This document shows, in pieces, positions 6,535 through 8,266 of a stretch of DNA of 8,266 nt. Position 1 is the first letter of the stretch, and the number at the start of each line of letters is the position of its first letter. The notes beneath the pieces were generated by a model. The model searched no databases. It was not told the origin of the DNA and saw only the letters and a program-made list of their open reading frames with translations. Origin of the DNA: Verrucomicrobiota bacterium (GTDB lineage: Bacteria > Verrucomicrobiota > Kiritimatiellia > Kiritimatiellales > Tichowtungiaceae); NCBI GenBank assembly GCA_030619095.1, contig JAUXCB010000057.1:1-8266 (forward strand), given 5' to 3'. Made by a program: the position numbers and the translations under genes.

Positions 6535-7362
6535 ATGGCGGAAGAAGCGAAAAAAGAGGAATCCGAACAACTCGAACAAGTGGTTGAAACGCTGGAACAG
6601 ATTCTGGAGGTCATGCCCGAAGACTACTTCACGTTACATACGCTTTACGAGACCTTTATCAAACTCGAACAGCCCGGAAAGGCATTTGAATATCTTGCGC
6701 GGCTCGCAGATTTCGTAACCTGTTCACAAAATGAAGAGGGGATCCATTTTGTATTGCAGCAATACGAAGCCCTTGGCGATCTCGATCCGGAGATCGAAGG
6801 GCGCAAAGCGCAACTGCGGGCTTTGCGGGCCGAACTGGCTGGTGAGCCGGTGGCTGTAGCCTCGGATCGTGCGGGTGACGCGCCAGCGGTTGCGCGGGAT
6901 ATTGAAGCCGAGATGGCACTGGCCTGGGATTTATATCAGCAAGAACAGCTCACACAGGAAGAATATTCCAACGTTCTGCACGACCTCACTGAAACGTCCT
7001 CGCGGTCCGTGGGGGTGCCCGTCACGGTCCTGCACGTTTTGCACGATCGCCAGTTCAGTCGCTTCGAACGGTTGATGACCCACCTGTGCAGCCAAAGCGG
7101 CATTCCTATTATTTCGCTCAGTAGCTACGAGGAAAATGAAGACTTCAACGAAGCGCTTCCGCTTGATTTTATGACGCGGCGCGGCGTACTTCCCTTCGCC
7201 GGGATTGGCGACGACCTGCTGGTCGCGGTGTTAAATCCCTTCGATAAGATGCTGGTGAGCCAGGCCGAAGACGCGGCGGGGAAGCAATGCCATCCCTATC
7301 TGGTTTCGCCGGATGAATACGACCGGCGCCTCACACAAATCAAAAAAGCACTCGACCGGTAA
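6535..7362 (+). CDS. TPR-like protein with C-terminal GspE/PilB N-domain (MshEN)-like module
   Basis: This 275-residue soluble protein has no signal peptide or membrane span. Residues about 12-62 form paired amphipathic helices in TPR style (LEQILEVMPEDYFTLHTLYE, then a G-K-A-F-E-Y-L repeat), followed by further helices to about 102 and a low-complexity linker (103-122). Residues about 124-152 resemble the helical MshEN motif (DLYQQEQLTQEEYSNVLHDL), but the usual glycine is replaced. Residues about 176-272 match the GspE N-terminal fold: GIPIISL, ALPLDFMTRRGVLPF, then DDLLVAVLNPFDKMLV. There is no ATPase domain. The ATG at 6535 has a strong ribosome site (AGGAG at 6522-6526). It is divergent from pilB. 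By inference it binds the assembly machinery or a nucleotide signal. I know no named protein with this architecture. Confidence 0.75.
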   Translation: MAEEAKKEESEQLEQVVETLEQILEVMPEDYFTLHTLYETFIKLEQPGKAFEYLARLADFVTCSQNEEGIHFVLQQYEALGDLDPEIEGRKAQLRALRAELAGEPVAVASDRAGDAPAVARDIEAEMALAWDLYQQEQLTQEEYSNVLHDLTETSSRSVGVPVTVLHVLHDRQFSRFERLMTHLCSQSGIPIISLSSYEENEDFNEALPLDFMTRRGVLPFAGIGDDLLVAVLNPFDKMLVSQAEDAAGKQCHPYLVSPDEYDRRLTQIKKALDR

Positions 7363-7370
7363 GCCGCCTG

Positions 7371-7386
7371 CCCCGAAGTTTCGGGG
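7371..7386. terminator. Hairpin between two convergent genes, likely shared terminator
   Basis: CCCCGA-AGTT-TCGGGG forms a tight six-pair stem with a tetraloop in the 28 bases between the TPR/MshEN stop codon (7362) and the PilP-like stop codon (7391). A TTTTT run at 7394-7398 follows on the plus strand after an 8-base interval. The core is the same as the palindrome after pilR (601-614). Confidence 0.55.
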
Positions 7387-7390
7387 CGGA

Positions 7391-7876
7391 CTATTTTTCG
7401 TCGGGGTCGAACGTTTCTCCGATCTTCAACCGCCGTTGCAGGCCGTCGGCTTCAACGAGAACGCTTTGGGTGGTAATTTCCAGAATGTGGATTCCGTTAA
7501 TCCACGTTCCTTCCGGAAGAACCTTTTTGTTGGCCAGAACCGCAATTCCTCCGTCATCTCCGAGCAGGGTTCCGTTGATCGTAATGGTTCGATCTCGTTT
7601 GATAAGCTTTCTGAAAAATGAAGGGGGCTTTTCTTTCGGTACTTCCTCCATCCGCTCCTCAACCGTTTCGATGGTCTTTGGCGGGAAGAACTGTTCTTTC
7701 AACTCTTCCCGGTTGGTATAGACCCAGTAGCCGCCGGCAACGATCTCGGAAATAAGGAACAGCACAAGGAGAAGTATCAGAATCGGAACGATACTTCGCC
7801 TCGCCGGTTTCTTTTGCGGTTTATCGACCTCCGGGGCGTTGTTGGTTTCGGTTGCTATACCGGTGACAAGAGCCAT
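7391..7876 (-). CDS. Single-pass membrane protein with GspC/GspB/PilP-like periplasmic domain
   Basis: The 161-residue protein has a short cytoplasmic N-terminus ending in basic residues (KKPARR, 22-27), one membrane span (about 29-52), an acidic and proline-rich linker (to about 85) and a compact C-terminal beta domain (about 96-155). That domain has the pattern INGTLLGDDGGIAVLANKKV, then an EGTWINGIHILEI turn and a VLVEADGLQRRL strand. GspC HR, GspB and PilP domains share this small barrel, with 'no-residue-clash' repeats of gly-turn and 'I..I....V.L' strands, and link the inner-membrane platform to the outer-membrane secretin. The start ATG at 7876 has an excellent ribosome site (AAGGAG at 7890-7885). 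It stands alone, convergent with the TPR/MshEN gene. The family call rests on pattern recognition only; a symbol would be premature. Confidence 0.65.
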   Translation of the reverse strand: MALVTGIATETNNAPEVDKPQKKPARRSIVPILILLLVLFLISEIVAGGYWVYTNREELKEQFFPPKTIETVEERMEEVPKEKPPSFFRKLIKRDRTITINGTLLGDDGGIAVLANKKVLPEGTWINGIHILEITTQSVLVEADGLQRRLKIGETFDPDEK

Positions 7877-7975
7877 GATTTCTCTCCTTGTTTCTTAGAA
7901 ATAGGAAAATACCCTGTTTTTGATTTTTATAAAACATTTTTCGTTCCAAACTCTGGAATCAGAGGCTCGATTTTT

Positions 7976-7993
7976 TTCATTTCTTGAAATGAA
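7976..7993. promoter_or_regulatory. Interrupted palindrome, possible activator site for the right pilin-like gene
   Basis: TTCATTTC-TT-GAAATGAA has perfect 8-base arms. Its centre is about 147 bases upstream of the predicted sigma-54 transcription start near 8132, within the usual range for an NtrC-family enhancer site. It could equally regulate the divergent PilP-like gene, 110 bases away. Function is inferred from symmetry and position. Confidence 0.35.
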
Positions 7994-8105
7994 CTACGCA
8001 GGGTGCTCCAGACATTTATAAGCCGTGGATCTTTGGGTGGAGTTGTCGAAGGATTTGAAAGGTTTTATGGGGAACTTGTGTCATTTTTGAGAAAAAAGGT
8101 GCAAA

Positions 8106-8121
8106 TGGCATGTTAGATGCT
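8106..8121 (+). promoter_or_regulatory. Sigma-54 (-24/-12) promoter of the right-edge pilin-like gene
   Basis: TGGCAT-GTTAG-ATGCT has GG (8107-8108) and GC (8119-8120) ten bases apart and is followed by a T-rich tract. The predicted transcription start is near 8132. That leaves only about four bases before the ATG at 8136, or about 40 before the ATG at 8172. Confidence 0.65.
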
Positions 8122-8135
8122 TCTTATTGTTGAAA

Positions 8136-8266
8136 ATGAAAAAAGGATATGTCAGTCGAAGAGGATCCACCATGCTGGAAGCTGCCCTGTTGGTCGGGCT
8201 GTTTGCGGTTTTTATAGCGATTGCGGTTCCTCTGGTTCGCGGGGCGCAGCTCCGCCGGCAGTCGGC
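8136..8266 (+). CDS. Pilin-like protein with prepilin-type N-terminus, cut by the right window edge
   Basis: Forty-three residues are visible. A basic ten-residue leader ends in Arg-Arg-Gly and is followed by STMLEAALLVGLFAVFIAIA and VPLV. With cleavage after Gly10, Glu falls at mature +5 and Pro at mature +22, the exact register of type IV pilins, although +1 is Ser and not Phe or Met. I chose the ATG at 8136 because it supplies this leader. It has no ribosome site and would lie almost at the predicted 5' end of the message. The ATG at 8172 has a good site (GAGG at 8161-8164) but would remove the cleavage motif. The gene may encode a minor pilin, pseudopilin or TadE-like protein; the rest is outside the window. 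A sigma-54 promoter at 8106-8121 ties it to the PilR circuit. Confidence 0.65.
   Translation, partial: MKKGYVSRRGSTMLEAALLVGLFAVFIAIAVPLVRGAQLRRQS

Larger units (their letters stand above)
7877..8135. other. Divergent intergenic region before the right-edge pilin-like gene
   Basis: No gene is visible. The region carries an A+T-rich stretch, possibly the promoter of the PilP-like gene (TATAAA on the minus strand at 7931-7926, without a convincing -35), an interrupted palindrome (7976-7993) and a sigma-54 promoter on the plus strand (8106-8121). Confidence 0.55.

Noticed and set aside
6913..6930. TGGCAC within the TPR/MshEN gene as a sigma-54 site
   Set aside because: No GC at the -12 position, and it is inside a coding region.

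Overview
The window is a type IV pilus (T4P) / type II secretion-like assembly locus. On the minus strand the genes read, in order of transcription, pilB (assembly ATPase), pilC (inner-membrane platform), a pilS-like sensor, pilR (sigma-54-dependent response regulator) and then a pilin cut by the left window edge. This is the pilB-(T)-C-S-R-A order known from Myxococcus and Geobacter, but without pilT. Divergently from pilB runs a plus-strand gene for a TPR-like protein with a C-terminal domain resembling the GspE/PilB N-terminal (MshEN) domain. It converges on a minus-strand gene for a single-pass membrane protein with a GspC/GspB/PilP-like periplasmic domain. At the right edge a plus-strand gene begins with a type IV prepilin-like N-terminus.

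The organism is a Gram-negative-type bacterium of moderate G+C. The style of pilin, the mixed pilus/T2SS character and the repeat-laden gaps (gaps rich in 'ttggatattgg', 'cctcaga' and 'cttcgtg' motifs) recall the PVC superphylum, possibly Kiritimatiellota. That is an impression from memory, not a proven assignment.

The window holds its own regulatory circuit. PilR has an intact phosphoacceptor, Walker A/B motifs and the GAFTGA loop needed to open sigma-54 promoters. Three good -24/-12 elements, and one weaker, lie upstream of the left pilin, pilB, the divergent TPR/MshEN gene and the right-edge pilin-like gene, each in the correct orientation. The inference is that PilR switches on both the pilins and the assembly machinery with RpoN.

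The main anomaly is the sensor. The PilS-like protein has six membrane spans, a PAS-like region and the histidine-containing H-box, but it ends right after the dimerisation domain, inside a tandem repeat. The ATP-binding catalytic domain is absent, and the 271-base gap up to pilR is filled with repeats instead of coding sequence. Either pilS has been truncated by repeat activity, or the locus uses a sensor without a kinase domain.

Regions without genes: 204-624 holds the pilin leader, its sigma-54 promoter, palindromes and a long imperfect hairpin. 2005-2275 is mostly repeats. 6405-6534 is a divergent promoter region. 7877-8135 holds an interrupted palindrome and a sigma-54 promoter.
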